Positions 10,093-20,155 of a stretch of 64,000 nt of DNA are shown here, in pieces. Numbering within the stretch: the stretch's first letter is position 1; the number at the start of each line of letters is the position of its first letter. The DNA lies in NCBI RefSeq assembly GCF_040869045.1, contig NC_090320.1, positions 240,622,978-240,686,977 of the forward strand, written 5' to 3'. Source of the stretch: Eurosta solidaginis (Eukaryota; Arthropoda; Insecta; Diptera; Tephritidae). The notes under the pieces were generated by a model that saw nothing but the letters and a program-made list of their open reading frames with translations, ran no database searches and was not told the DNA's origin. The position numbers were made by a program, and so were the translations under genes.

Positions 10093-11712
10093 AAAATTGG
10101 AAAACATTTAAATTAATTTTCATCGGCCAACATTTTGGCAAGTCGTAGTAGTGTGAAAAATACTTCTTACTTTTTAACGATACCTTACCGCCAAATGGCA
10201 AAACAAAAGTTAAAAAAAAATGTATTTTTGTTATACAAGAATATCAAATAAAGTATAAAAACAGTGTTATTTATGTACCTCTCTTGTACCTTATTATTAT
10301 TTTTTTTTTTTGTTAGTTTACTGTACCTTTTTTATAACTTGTTTAAGTTTGATTTGAAATAAATGTGAAAACTTACATTAAAAACATACATACATATACC
10401 TTTAGCTCTTTTTGCAACGAGTTTTGGATTTTCTTGAAGAAATTTAGCTCTTTTTTCTAGATTCTAGCCCCAAAGAAATTTTTTTCTGGCAACACTGCTT
10501 AATACCCTCGCTAAATACACTAAAAGCCAAACACAAAATATCTAAACAAAGGTCACAGTGCATCGAGGCCTAATAATAATAATAACTAAGAAATGTGCTC
10601 CGAGGGCCGAAAAGAGTAAAAACATAGCAAACTTGCTATACGGTTCCTAATGGGCTCCTAATAAATGACCTAATAGCCACAAAACGTGGGTGGCAGCTTT
10701 AGCTTACTTTTTCTCACCATCAACAAATTGTCAATAAAGTTTGCAGATGATCAACGTTTTCTTTTAACGATAAAGTTGCAGTCAACGAATAAATGCTAAA
10801 AGCAATAAAAACTGTAGAGGATGAAGAATACCTACGCAACAACAAATATAAGCACATGTGTAGGTGGCAAAAGTAGACGCGATAAAACTAAAACAAACAT
10901 CAAACACCTACAAAAACCGAACAAATCCAACCACGACTGCGGTAAAGAGATAACAACAAAGTTAACACTGAATGGAAGCAGATAAATTTTGTAATAACCA
11001 AAAAAAAAAATCATTGAAACGCGTGGCGACCATCGAACAAAAGATGTGAATAAGAAAATTCAAATTGGTAAATGAATACAAAATTTGTTTGAAGCACATG
11101 CGACGCAGCGCAACAAAGTAACAAAGTAGGCTTACGGTTCCATTTCCGGTGTCGTAAGCGACGTGCTGCCGCCTTTAATCCAATCAGTCAATAATCATAT
11201 TACGGTATATCCAGCACCTACTCTTGGCGTGTCACTCGAATGGGTTGATGTGCTTATTTACAATTTTTGCAACGCAGCTGCAGAGCTGTCCACTCCTCGA
11301 TGCTATAGGGTGTCTGGGTGTATGGCACCCAAAAATTCTAGCGACAGCTGTCAAGTGGTCTTGGACGCTGTGTATGTGCGGACGCCAATGGCTATCGATT
11401 GCGTTGATAAGCCATTTAGCTGGGTTGAGACGTCAATAAAAGTACGCATCAATCTTGTGAAGTATAAGTGATGTGCAAAATATGTGCAGTCTTTGCAAAG
11501 TGGTGATATTAAGAGTATTCTAACTTGAATATTCTCACATCAAAGTCAAAACTGGAATATTACCCTACATCAAAGACACAGGTTAAGACTAACGCAAATT
11601 CTCTGAGACTTTAGAAGAACATATGGTTGTCTGAAGAGAAACCGAAAGATTTTGCTGGACAACTGCTTGAAAAGAGCTATTTCTTGGTCAAATAATGTGA
11701 AATGCTCCAAAG
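10093..11712. other. No gene recognised between F1 copy d and Transib
   Basis: AT-rich sequence with A-rich and T-rich runs, no domain in any frame. The frame at 11163-11471 (102 codons) has no recognisable motif and overlaps another open frame; I would not call it. The last 5 bp, CAAAG, are the left target duplication of the Transib element. Confidence 0.55.
11708..11712 (+). repeat. Left target site duplication of Transib (CAAAG)
   Basis: CAAAG lies directly before the element and again directly after it at 14665-14669. Five base pairs is the target duplication size of Transib transposons. Confidence 0.9.
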
Positions 11713-11745
11713 CACAGTGGGCCAGGAAGGGGTCAAAAACGGCCA
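11713..11745 (+). repeat. Left terminal inverted repeat of Transib
   Basis: Begins CACAGTGGGCCAG, continues GAAGGGGTCAAAA and ends ACGGCCA. It pairs with 14632-14664, with mismatches at position 13 and at positions 27-28. The stretch TCAAAAACG lies 13 bp after the heptamer and resembles the V(D)J nonamer ACAAAAACC. Confidence 0.92.
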
Positions 11746-12441
11746 AAAGTCCATGTTGGAATTTTAAGCTTTCGTTTTATTAGCCAAAATATATAATAAC
11801 TAAGGCAACTGTTCGTAAAATATTATAGCAATTGCTTAATTATTAAGGTCACAATTGCAATCTGATTAAGAGCGTTGGATTTAAAATTTACAGGTGGGGT
11901 GTATATTGAAACTGATTTTTTCATTGCCTAAAATAGGAAATATTTAATGTTTCTCTTCTTTTTCTTATTAACACTGTTCATTACGATAAAAAATAGTAAA
12001 AAGCGATTTAAAAAGTCCATATTTATAAATTTTAGCGTATTTTATTGATTAAAATGTTCATTTTTTATGAGGCGTGCTCCATATCGTTTGCCTGTGCTCC
12101 TACGTACCACCTCCTATCACAAACGCTTAACATAAAATATATTCTACATTTAATATACTTTACGATGATTGTGCTCATTTTTGTTCATTTTTTTTTTTTA
12201 ACTGGCGCTACTCCCGTCTGAGCAATTTTGGTCGAGTCGATTCAAATTCACATTCATTATTTCCTTGAAATACATTATTGCCGTGGGTTTGTCTAAAATT
12301 GATGGTCAAATTTTAGTTTACCGAACTGCAGTAATAATTAAATTAATATCAAGTATACATTTCATTGAACTCAGCTTTTTTAGCATATTTTTTTAAATAT
12401 TCGTGATTTTGTTTCTTTCGATTAAGTACATTTACGTAAAT

Positions 12442-14437
12442 ATGGCAGAATTTACTAAAAGCGAAATTCTTCAGCAGTCAGAAAAAAAATATAGATATTT
12501 CCAAAGTGGACAATAAGTTTCTTTCTAGACTGAAACTATCAATTAACTCTCTAAATGGTAAGCGGAATGTGAAATATAGCGCTGAATATAGAATAAAATC
12601 TCGATTCGAACAAAAGCATGCAGAATGGTTGAATTGCAATTTTAATATCCCTGAACTGGAAATTGAAGATTGTGTAATACAAGAGCAGGGTTCTCGCCCT
12701 CGCCCTGGACGTCCGAGTCTTAAATTTGATGACAAATCTTCTCGATCTAAATGACGTGAAGTTTCAAAAATTAACTCGCATCAAAAACATAGCCCAGAAT
12801 CGTTGTTAATAGCATATCACCAGTCAGCAAGTAGAAGTGGAAACAAAGATTTTTATTCAGTCATAAGTTTTGTTTTAAAAAATATTGAGCAACCAAAAGT
12901 TTGAAAATTGTTTGAAAGTTCAATCCAAGCAAAAACCACTGAATAAGCTTTAGCCTTTTTGTTGAAAAATAATCTTACTAAGAGCGTATACACAAATATG
13001 CGTTTAGAATCCAAATCAAGTGGTGCAGATATCTGGCCACCATATAATGATGTAAGGGAAATGAAGTCTCAATGTAGACCATCTAAAGAATACATCTCTA
13101 TTTCTGAGAACAGAATTGAGGTGTCACTACAAGCTTTGTTAAACCACACAGCAAAGAGAATTGTTGAATTGCAGAAGGATGTTATTTTACATGATATAAT
13201 TGCAAACGGCGCTATGGAATCGACTGCTGTTTTAATATGTTCATGGGGATTTGATGGCAGTTCTGGTCATTCAGCTTATAAACAACATTATAAATAAATT
13301 CCTGATGAAAACGTTTCGAAGCCAACTGACCAAAATTGGTTTGCAACTGCGCTCATTCCACAACGAATGTTAACCGTAAATAATAATGTTTTGTGAAATA
13401 ACAGATCACCACAATCAGCCAGATTTTGTCGATCTATATCTTTGGAAAATGTTTCTGATTCAGCGGAAGTCATCCTAAGGCAAAAGTTGAATATAGAGGA
13501 TCAAATCGACAAGTTAGAAAGGATGATGATCGGAAAATTTCAATACATTTCTCTTTGTTCCTGACTCTAATAGATGGCAAGGTGCTCAATATCATTACGG
13601 GTACTAAAAGTATGCAAACATGTCCTGTCTGTCATGCCACACAAATTATTTAAAGATCTTTCGAATAAGCTAAAAGGAGTTTTTTTACCTAACCCAAAAT
13701 CGCTTGTCTATGGAATTAGCCCATTACATGCGTGGATTAACGTTTTCGGCTGTTTTTTAAAAATCTCATATAGGCTGGATCCCAAGATATGGCAAATACG
13801 TACCTCTGATCAAAAATCAATATTTGCTGAAAGAAAGAAACACATCCAAGAAAAGTTTAGATATAAATTAGGACTTATTGTGGATAAGCCAAAATTAGAA
13901 GGTTCTGGAAATACCACTGACGGTAACACTGCCCGGAAACCTTTTGAAAATCTAGATATACTAAGTCAATGTCTTGGAATTGACTTTGAGTTATTGAAAG
14001 AGATAAAGACAATTTTGATCGCGATTTCAATTCATCTTCCAGTATATCCTATGAAATTTCAAAGCGTTTGTGACTCTGCTGCTCAGAAATATGTAAACCT
14101 CTATCCTTGGTACCCTATGCCATCAACATTGCATAAACTGCTTCTGCATGGTGCTGATATTATTAGTACAAGTATACTAACTGTTGGTGTTTTAGGGGAA
14201 GAAGCTTCTGAAGCCCGAAATAAGGACTACAAGAATTTCAGATGAGCTCATAGCAGGAAGCATAACAGAGAATCTAATATTGGGGATGTTTTTAACAGAG
14301 CAATGGACACATCTGATATAATAATATCAAGTATTGGTCTCAAAATGCGTTTAAAACATAAGCAATGTTTGTCAATTCCAACAGAAGTGCGAAATTTGCT
14401 CAGTATGCCAGAATTTCAATCCAAATCATATATATAA
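12442..14437 (+). pseudogene. Transib (RAG1-related) transposase pseudogene
   Basis: About 665 codons from ATG 12442 to TAA 14435-14437, matching the usual Transib size. In order: an N-terminal basic motif PRPGRPSLKF (about 12700); SWGFDGSSGHSAYKQHY (about 13240), where Asp aligns with the first catalytic Asp of RAG1; a zinc-knuckle-like TCPVCHATQI (about 13620); SPLHAWI (about 13720), the place of the second Asp, here Trp; TDGNTARKPF (about 13920); then LHKLLLHGADII and GEEASEARNKDYKNFR (about 14130-14242), holding the two zinc-binding His and the catalytic Glu. Breaks: frameshift in the A run at 12482-12489, stops at 12752, 12902, 12944, 13295, 13394 and 14243, frameshifts near 13540 and 13650. 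The alignment to RAG1 is from memory of that family. Confidence 0.9.
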
Positions 14438-14631
14438 TTAAAAAAAATTACAAACAAATAAAATTTTTTTACTCAAAATTTAAAAAAATTTTAATCAAAA
14501 AATTAAAAAATTGTTATTAAAAAAAAATAACAAAAAAAAATTTTTTTTCCAAAATTTTAGAATATTAAAACCAAAAAATGAAAAATCTAAAGTTAGCAAT
14601 TTGTAAGCTATTTCGATAAGATTTTGAATTA

Positions 14632-14664
14632 TGGCCACTTTTGACCCCTTCGTGGCCCACTGTG
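14632..14664 (-). repeat. Right terminal inverted repeat of Transib
   Basis: Reading inward on the minus strand it begins CACAGTGGGCCAC and continues GAAGGGGTCAAAA then GTGGCCA, matching the left end at 30 of 33 positions. The element end at 14664 is followed at once by the CAAAG duplication. Confidence 0.92.
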
Positions 14665-14669
14665 CAAAG
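14665..14669 (+). repeat. Right target site duplication of Transib (CAAAG)
   Basis: Identical to 11708-11712 and directly adjacent to the terminal CACTGTG. Confidence 0.9.
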
Positions 14670-14697
14670 CATTAAGATGAGACCAAGCCATGCAGGC

Positions 14698-14945
14698 CAT
14701 CATCATCATCATTAATTGGCGCTTAACCGCCTATGCGATTTTGGTCGTTTCGTAACAAGTCACGCCACTTATTCCTGTTTCGCAATAACTGACGCCAACT
14801 GGGAGCACCAAAGGAGGTTAAGTCTTTCTCCACCTATCTCTCACAACTCAGTGAAGGTCTTTCCCTTCCAGCCAGAGCAGTCTTGCGATGCAGGTCACAT
14901 GCGATGCAGACATCCGCAATCAAAACTCAAACACGCTTTATAGAA
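14698..14945 (-). pseudogene. 3' end of a non-LTR retrotransposon (LINE), family with TGATG tail
   Basis: Minus-strand remnant of a LINE C-terminus and 3' end. Its GGTTAAGCGCC and CGACCAAAATCGC blocks, the GTTACGAAACG block and the AGGTGGAG/AAGACTTAACCTCC region match 24484-24754, which keeps a readable C-terminal protein. The 3' end carries a TGATGATGATG tail, seen on the plus strand as CATCATCATC at 14700. The coding part has stops. Confidence 0.7.
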
Positions 14946-16138
14946 GTAGGAATAAACCTAACTAAACATTATGGGGTTACTTTGGCTCAACTTCTACGTT
15001 GATAGTGTAATAAGTTAAGGTCTAACCTATCCAGACTAAACTCTGAAATGTCCAATGTATGTTCACGGCCGACAAAAAAAGAAATTCACTATCGAAGGAT
15101 ATGGTCTCATTCAGTCTAACCTTATGAACCGGCCAGTTCAACCTATGCTTTGCAGGACTGAGCCGCTAAATGGCCTCTAAGAGGTAGAGAACTAAACATG
15201 GGCAAATCAGCCGGCCACGGGCACGCAACGAAATTAAGTGACATGACAAAGAGATGATTACGTTGTGTTAAGCTGACTCAAACATATGATGCGGAATATG
15301 AAAAGTGCTTGGGTAGTGGTGGGACCATTACTTTATATACGGAAGGGTCAGTCAGATTTATTGGTTTATTGAATTATGCAATATCTTCCCAGCGGAGGTT
15401 TTAGCCTCGGAGAGAAAGCTGCCAGACTGCTCCAGAAGAGTACAACCTTAGAGAGGAGGCTGCCTTTAAGGCATTAAAACCCAGCTTAAATATATATAAT
15501 GTCGAGCTCCGGTCGCGTTCATACAGCACGTCAATATCTTCATTTGCTGTGCTCTCGGGCACAGCAATATTGAAGAAAATGAGTTTGCTGTTGATATGGC
15601 CAGATAAGGTTCCGAAATGAACGAGGCGTAGAGTTCTGTACAAGATGATGTAGAAGCCTCAACTTGGTCATAACAAATAGATGGTAGAGCTTGTACTTTA
15701 ATGCTGAGATATTCCTTGACTTACGGGATCAATATCCTGCGAAGGATCGATAAAATACACCAAAACCCTCGGGAAGTCTTCTTATCGCTTCAAGAAAAAG
15801 AAATGGAAAGAAGGAGATGCTCAGCGTTTCAGACAGAATGATGCAGATTTTTGAGGTGCATGTTTTGCTCCTACTTAGGTTGAACCTGCCCATTAATAAT
15901 GACTTCAGAGACTGGGTATGCCCATAGTGTTTTGCTCCTACTTAAGCTCATGTAAAAAGCAAGCAGTATAATGAAGACTAATTACTAAAAATACGCCGTC
16001 ATCTCTGACTCGTAGTGCAAGTTTTTTAAGCGACTTAAACTATGAGTTTTTTTCTTTCGTTTGTTTCATAAGCGCTGAAATTCTCATCCGGCTTATGAAA
16101 TATTCTAAAGACATAGTTTTAGTTTTTAATTTATAAAA
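14946..16138. other. No gene recognised; contains a LINE tail relic
   Basis: A relic of the CCTAA-tail LINE end lies near 15095-15140 (GAACCGGCCAGTTCAACC). A phrase GTTTTGCTCCTACTTA occurs twice, near 15866 and 15932. The rest shows no domain and no clear repeat. Confidence 0.5.
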
Positions 16139-16769
16139 GAGGTTCTTCGAGTAGAAGATGGGGTGCCAATACCTCAGAGCCCAGTGCTCGCCTCCACATC
16201 ACATTTTTAAAGGGGTCTTCAAATAGAAGATGAAGTGGCTCATTAGAGCGAAACCTCAGAGTTCCCTATGCTCGCCCCAAATTAAATAAATAAAGGGAGG
16301 TTCTTCGAGTAGAAGATGGGGTGCCAATACCTCAGAGCCCAGTGCTCGCCTCCACATCACATTTTAAAGGGGTCTTCAAATAGAATATGATGTGGCTCAT
16401 TAGAGCGAAACCTCAGAGTTCCCTATGCTCGCCCTAAATTAAATAAATAAAGGGAGGTTCTTCGAGTAGAAGATGGGGTGCCAATACCTCACAGCCCAGT
16501 GCTCGCCTCCACATCACATTTTTTAAGGGGTCTTCAAATAGAAGATGAGGTGGCTCATTAGAGCGAAACCTCAGAGTTCCCAATGCTCGCCCCAAATTAA
16601 ATATATAAAAGAGGTTCTTCGAGTAGAAGATGGGATGCCAATAACTCAGAGCCCAGTGCTCGCCTCGACATCAAATTTTTTAAGGGGTCTTCAAATAGAA
16701 GATGAAGTGGCTCATTAGAGCGAAAACCTCAGAGTTCCCTATGCTCGCCCCAAATTAAATAAATAAAAG
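16139..16769 (+). repeat. Satellite array, four units of about 157 bp
   Basis: Four tandem units start at about 16141, 16299, 16456 and 16613, each opening GGTTCTTCGAGTAGAAGATG. Each unit is itself a dimer: the first half ends in CAGTGCTCGCC and the second, opening GGTCTTCAAATAGAAGATG, ends in TATGCTCGCCCC followed by an AAATAAATAAA spacer. A faint relative (CAGAGCACAAGTGCTCACCCC) is seen near 52876. No coding capacity. Confidence 0.9.
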
Positions 16770-16985
16770 TGTACCGATGCTTTGCATCGTCCAGTGTTTT
16801 AAATACACCATAAATAAAATTAAAAATAACAAACTTAATAAATTTAATACATTAAAATAAAGATAAATTAAATAAATAAAGGTGTACCAATGCTTTGCAT
16901 CGTCCCGTGTTTGAAATTCACCATAAATAACATTAAAAATAGCAAACTTAATAAAATACAGTCCATTAAAATAATAATTTATAAA
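16770..16985 (+). repeat. Two tandem copies of an AT-rich unit headed by GATGCTTTGCATC
   Basis: GTGTACCGATGCTTTGCATCGTCC at about 16769 recurs almost unchanged near 16881 and both are followed by the same CACCATAAATAA...AATTAAAAATA sequence. GATGCTTTGCATC contains a short inverted repeat (GATGC/GCATC). It continues directly from the satellite array. Confidence 0.75.
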
Positions 16986-17004
16986 ATTATAAATTTAAAA
17001 AAAT

Positions 17005-17083
17005 GCTTGGTTGCAATGGGCTTTGAACCCGCAACCCCAAACGTTTGAGTCGGGTACCTCATCCACTGTACCACGACTCATAC
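17005..17083 (-). ncRNA. tRNA-like sequence with pol III boxes, probably a SINE head or tRNA pseudogene
   Basis: On the minus strand an A box TGGTACAGTGG fits the consensus fully and a B box GGTTCAAAGCC fits 10 of 11 positions, at normal tRNA spacing. A T run (TTTTTTT) follows about 10 bp after the last stem. It does not fold as a normal tRNA: GAGTCG pairs with CGACTC in the 5' half and GGTTGC with GCAACC around the T arm, while no acceptor stem closes the ends. Confidence 0.5.
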
Positions 17084-17216
17084 GCCTACAAGGACATCAA
17101 GTTACTCCCTTATAACTCACATTAAACTGCTCGCCCTTAACTGCCCCACGCTTAGCTACAAGTGTCGGAAGTTGCTATGCACTCCTTCTCAACCTTATCC
17201 CTTTTAAGACAAGTCT

Positions 17217-17580
17217 TAAATAATAAATAAATGTAAGGCGCGATAAACTCCGAAGAGGTCTAAGGCCGAGCCGCTCTTCCAATTTGCGTCGTGCTCCTCC
17301 TGATTTTCCCTACAAATTGGCCGGACGGGACCTACATGTTTTATTGCGACTCCGAACGGCATCTGCAAGGCAGATGAGTTTTGACTGAGAGCTTTTCATG
17401 GCAGAAATACACCCGGAGCGCTTGCCAAACACTTCCGAGGAGCGACCCCGCTTAGAAAAATTTTCTTCTAATTGAAAAACCTTATTTCTAAAATTTTGAT
17501 GTTGCTTTGCCCGGGGTGCGAACCCAGGGCATACGGTGTGATAGGCGGAGCACGCTACCATCACACCACGGTGGCCGCTA
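17217..17580 (-). mobile_element. tRNA-derived SINE, copy 2, full length
   Basis: Reverse-oriented SINE whose 5' end (GCGGCCACCGTGGTG) lies at about 17580 and whose AT tail lies at 17217-17234. It has the same body as copies 1 and 3. The A-box region TGGTGTGATGGTAG and the B-box region GGGTTCGCACCCC are recognisable but off consensus. This is the most complete copy of the family in the window. Confidence 0.88.
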
Positions 17581-17739
17581 TACCATAACCATAAGTATCT
17601 ACAATAAAAACAGGATTCCGTAATGAGCTTCGTTATGGTGAATAAAGTATCTTCAATTATTGAAAGGTAAACTTTCCTACAAGCTCAATTAACAGAACGA
17701 CAAAATCTGATAAGTTGCCTAAGCTCGTGTGGTATCCTT

Positions 17740-18060
17740 TTCGAAGTGACATGTTTTAAAGTTGTAAGTTTTTTGCAGGAGGGAACGACCGAACACGTAT
17801 AGTGCGCGTTTCTTGCTCTGGATTCTAAGATTCCAGCCATTAGAAGAGTTATCAGATCTAGAAACAGGAAGTAATATGGGTGCTAGAAAGTTTCTAGCAT
17901 TTACCAAGTATACTGCCTAATGCTTCGGTGAAAACATAGTAAGTGAGATTAAGCGAAAAATGGCACTGAATATGGCACAACGTCCAAGCCGGTTTCTCTC
18001 CAAACCCAATTGAAAAAGGGGAAGCGGAAAATCGTACCAATATGCATAAACTAATTACAA
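17740..18060 (+). pseudogene. LINE C-terminal fragment, strongly decayed
   Basis: Scattered frames recall the C-terminus of the LINE whose better copies are at 22430-22740 and 37541-37890: an ATTAGAAGAGTTATCAGATCTAGAAACAGG stretch in place of the SDLEAASG segment, followed by GCTAGAAAGTTTCTAGCATTT in place of PRKFLVF. A neighbouring AAAATGGCACTGAA.ATGGCACA block at about 17958 recurs near 36436. No open frame spans it. Confidence 0.5.
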
Positions 18061-19499
18061 GGGACGCTGAGTTGGTAATGTCAAGTGACGAAGGACTAAT
18101 CTACGAGAGTGCTATCTTGACCGGCTAGTTGATACGTTTCAAGAAAGCGCAGTTTTCTTATCCCCAAAGTTAGTCGCTGAGGTAACTTCGTAGACAGCTC
18201 GGGAGTCTGTTTTGCACCCTACTGTACATAGAGTATTCACTTAAGGGCATTACAGCTATCTTTGTGCTCAGATACACATAGCAGAAATGAGATAAATATC
18301 TTATCACACTAAACTCACACCAAATACGATGAGCAAATTACAATAAAACTTTAATTAAGTTTACAGAATTTGATGAAGATTCATGGTGTGTAATGATGGA
18401 AGACTGATGTGATTGCCAACTGCGAGCAAGTACGTTTGCTGTGCAATTGAAATATAATGGAATCTCATCAGCGCGCTCCATTGACCATCATCAGCAACAC
18501 CAACAATGTTTTCATTTTCTTTTTTCGTGCAGCCAACATCTCACACTTTTGTTGTGTCAGCGCTTATTGCCATGCAATAACAATAACAATAAACGCAATC
18601 GTAATAATAATAATTTAACTCTACAGTAATTTCTTTAGAGGTTTATACATTTTTCTTTATGGCCGAGTTCGTGGTTTAAGTGAAGGAACCATGAGGAATC
18701 GCTCACAATCAAGTCACCATTCATTTGCACCGCACCGCACTCATGCACACACATTCATCAATTCCGTTCATTCATACAACTACAACCAATTCATCTTCAT
18801 CTTGAGCGCTATTGTCGAGAGGAACCGACAGCAATGGAAATAGCAAGAGGGTACTAGCACAACAACAACGTATTCAAAGCCAGAGCTCAAAGCACAGCGC
18901 AACGTGCGTTCGTTGATTGCAGTGAACATCGCTATGGGGGTTCGGCCTCTTTTCCGCACCTCTTGCGATATTCAGAGGAAATATCTTCAATTTACAAATC
19001 TTCTCACTTTACGAAGATTATTGTTTTTGTTTTGTTAAATTTGTTCAAGTCAGTGGTGTAGAGAGTGGTGGCAGAGGACTTCAATAGCGAAGGTATAAAA
19101 GATACGAGCCGGACCCGTGCGCATCTTGCGCAACCAATATAAAAGTTTCTTATCAAATATCAACAGAAATCAGCTGTTCTATCAATGAATTAAAACTTAC
19201 AGCTTGCGCTACCGTCTAGCGTATGATAGTAACTGCCAGTAATGCAGTGGAAATATTCACAATAATGCCATAGTACAAATAGATTTCTTTGTGTGCTTAC
19301 AATCGTTTATTTTTAAGAAATTATTTTAATAAAATATAGCTAAGCAAAAGCACTACGGCCAAAATTTCCCAAAGCTCGCTAATAGCCCGAATCTCCATCT
19401 TTACAACCAAAACTTTATTTATAGATTTGGATTCCAAATAAAAGCGAAAAAGAGGCCCGTACATAAAAACAGCAGTTAGAAATAATATATATGATTGGA
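18061..19499. other. No gene recognised
   Basis: No protein domain or clear repeat. CAA/CAG-rich and AAT-rich stretches occur at 18480-18620 and 18860-18900. A TATAAAAG box at about 19096 in a locally GC-richer stretch is the only promoter-like feature and is not supported by any following gene. Confidence 0.45.
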
Positions 19500-20010
19500 A
19501 CCGCTAACCGTTTCATTTCTCAAAATCAAAAATCCATTTAAAAACGTTTTATTTTCTCAAACCCTTCAATTCATTTAAAACTGTGTCATTTTTTCAAAAC
19601 CGAAATTCCATATTAAACCGTTTCAGTTTTGAAAATCAAAGAGCGCGTACAAACCACTTTTGTGTTTTCAAAACCTAATATGCAACCGCCTAAAGCTGCT
19701 TGGTTTCTAAAATCGTTTCATTTTCAAAACCAAAATAATAACCGCGACCTCAACCTACTAATTATCATAACCGCCTAAACGCCGTTTCGTTATTCAAATC
19801 AGTAACCATATATTTTTCAAAACCGTTTCAAAACCCAGTTTCGTTATTCAAATCAGTAACCATATATTTTTCAAAACCGAAATTGAAGCCGTAAACGTAA
19901 TCGTCTCATTATCGAATCCCAAATCGAACCACCCGTTACATTTGTCCACACAGAAATCTTGGCTGTAATACTAATCGTTTAACTTAACAAAATCGAAAAT
20001 TGAAGCCGTA
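19500..20010 (+). repeat. Degenerate tandem array with AACCGTTTCATTTTTCAAAACC units
   Basis: A loose repeat of roughly 50-60 bp in which a CGTTTCATTTT block alternates with a CAAAACCGAAAT block. A 58-bp stretch around TTTCGTTATTCAAATCAG is an exact tandem pair (about 19788 and 19846). No coding signal. Confidence 0.7.
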
Positions 20011-20155
20011 GCACTGGCACTGGTTCCAATCGGGTTTTCAGGCTCCTGAATCGGAATGAGTAGACTCGTAATGTGCTTAATTCTGTCAAACCTCTTACCA
20101 TGAGGAATGTTTATTAGTTTTGGAAGTACGATTGACCCCTTAAGGAGAACTAACG

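Larger units (their letters stand above)
11713..14664 (+). mobile_element. Transib DNA transposon, complete ends, dead transposase
   Basis: A 2,952-bp element with both termini, a 5-bp CAAAG target duplication, and a decayed transposase of the Transib/RAG1 family. The termini are inverted repeats of about 33 bp with three mismatches, each beginning CACAGTGGGCCA. CACAGTG is also the heptamer of the V(D)J recombination signal, as known for Transib. About 730 bp of non-coding sequence precedes the transposase and about 230 bp of A/T-rich sequence follows it. Preserved ends with many coding breaks indicate an old insertion, or one mobilised in trans by another copy. Confidence 0.93.

Noticed and set aside
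11163..11471. 102-codon gene near Transib
   Set aside because: No motif, overlapping alternative frame and no splice or homology support.
12195..12240. LINE 3' end inside Transib (TGGCGCT...GCAATTTTGGTCGAG)
   Set aside because: It resembles the LINE end at 14698-14760 for about 40 bases only and then diverges, so it may be chance.
12959..13297. Separate 112-codon gene
   Set aside because: It is in frame with stops on both sides within the Transib transposase and carries its DGSSGHS motif, so it is one piece of that pseudogene.
13574..13660. Start ATG of a 223-codon protein at 13574
   Set aside because: The first 25 or so codons are out of frame; the family motif TCPVCHATQI is read in the neighbouring frame, so the true path enters this frame only near 13650.
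19093..19145. Core promoter with TATAAAAG
   Set aside because: A TATA-like string alone is expected by chance in AT-rich DNA and no gene follows.
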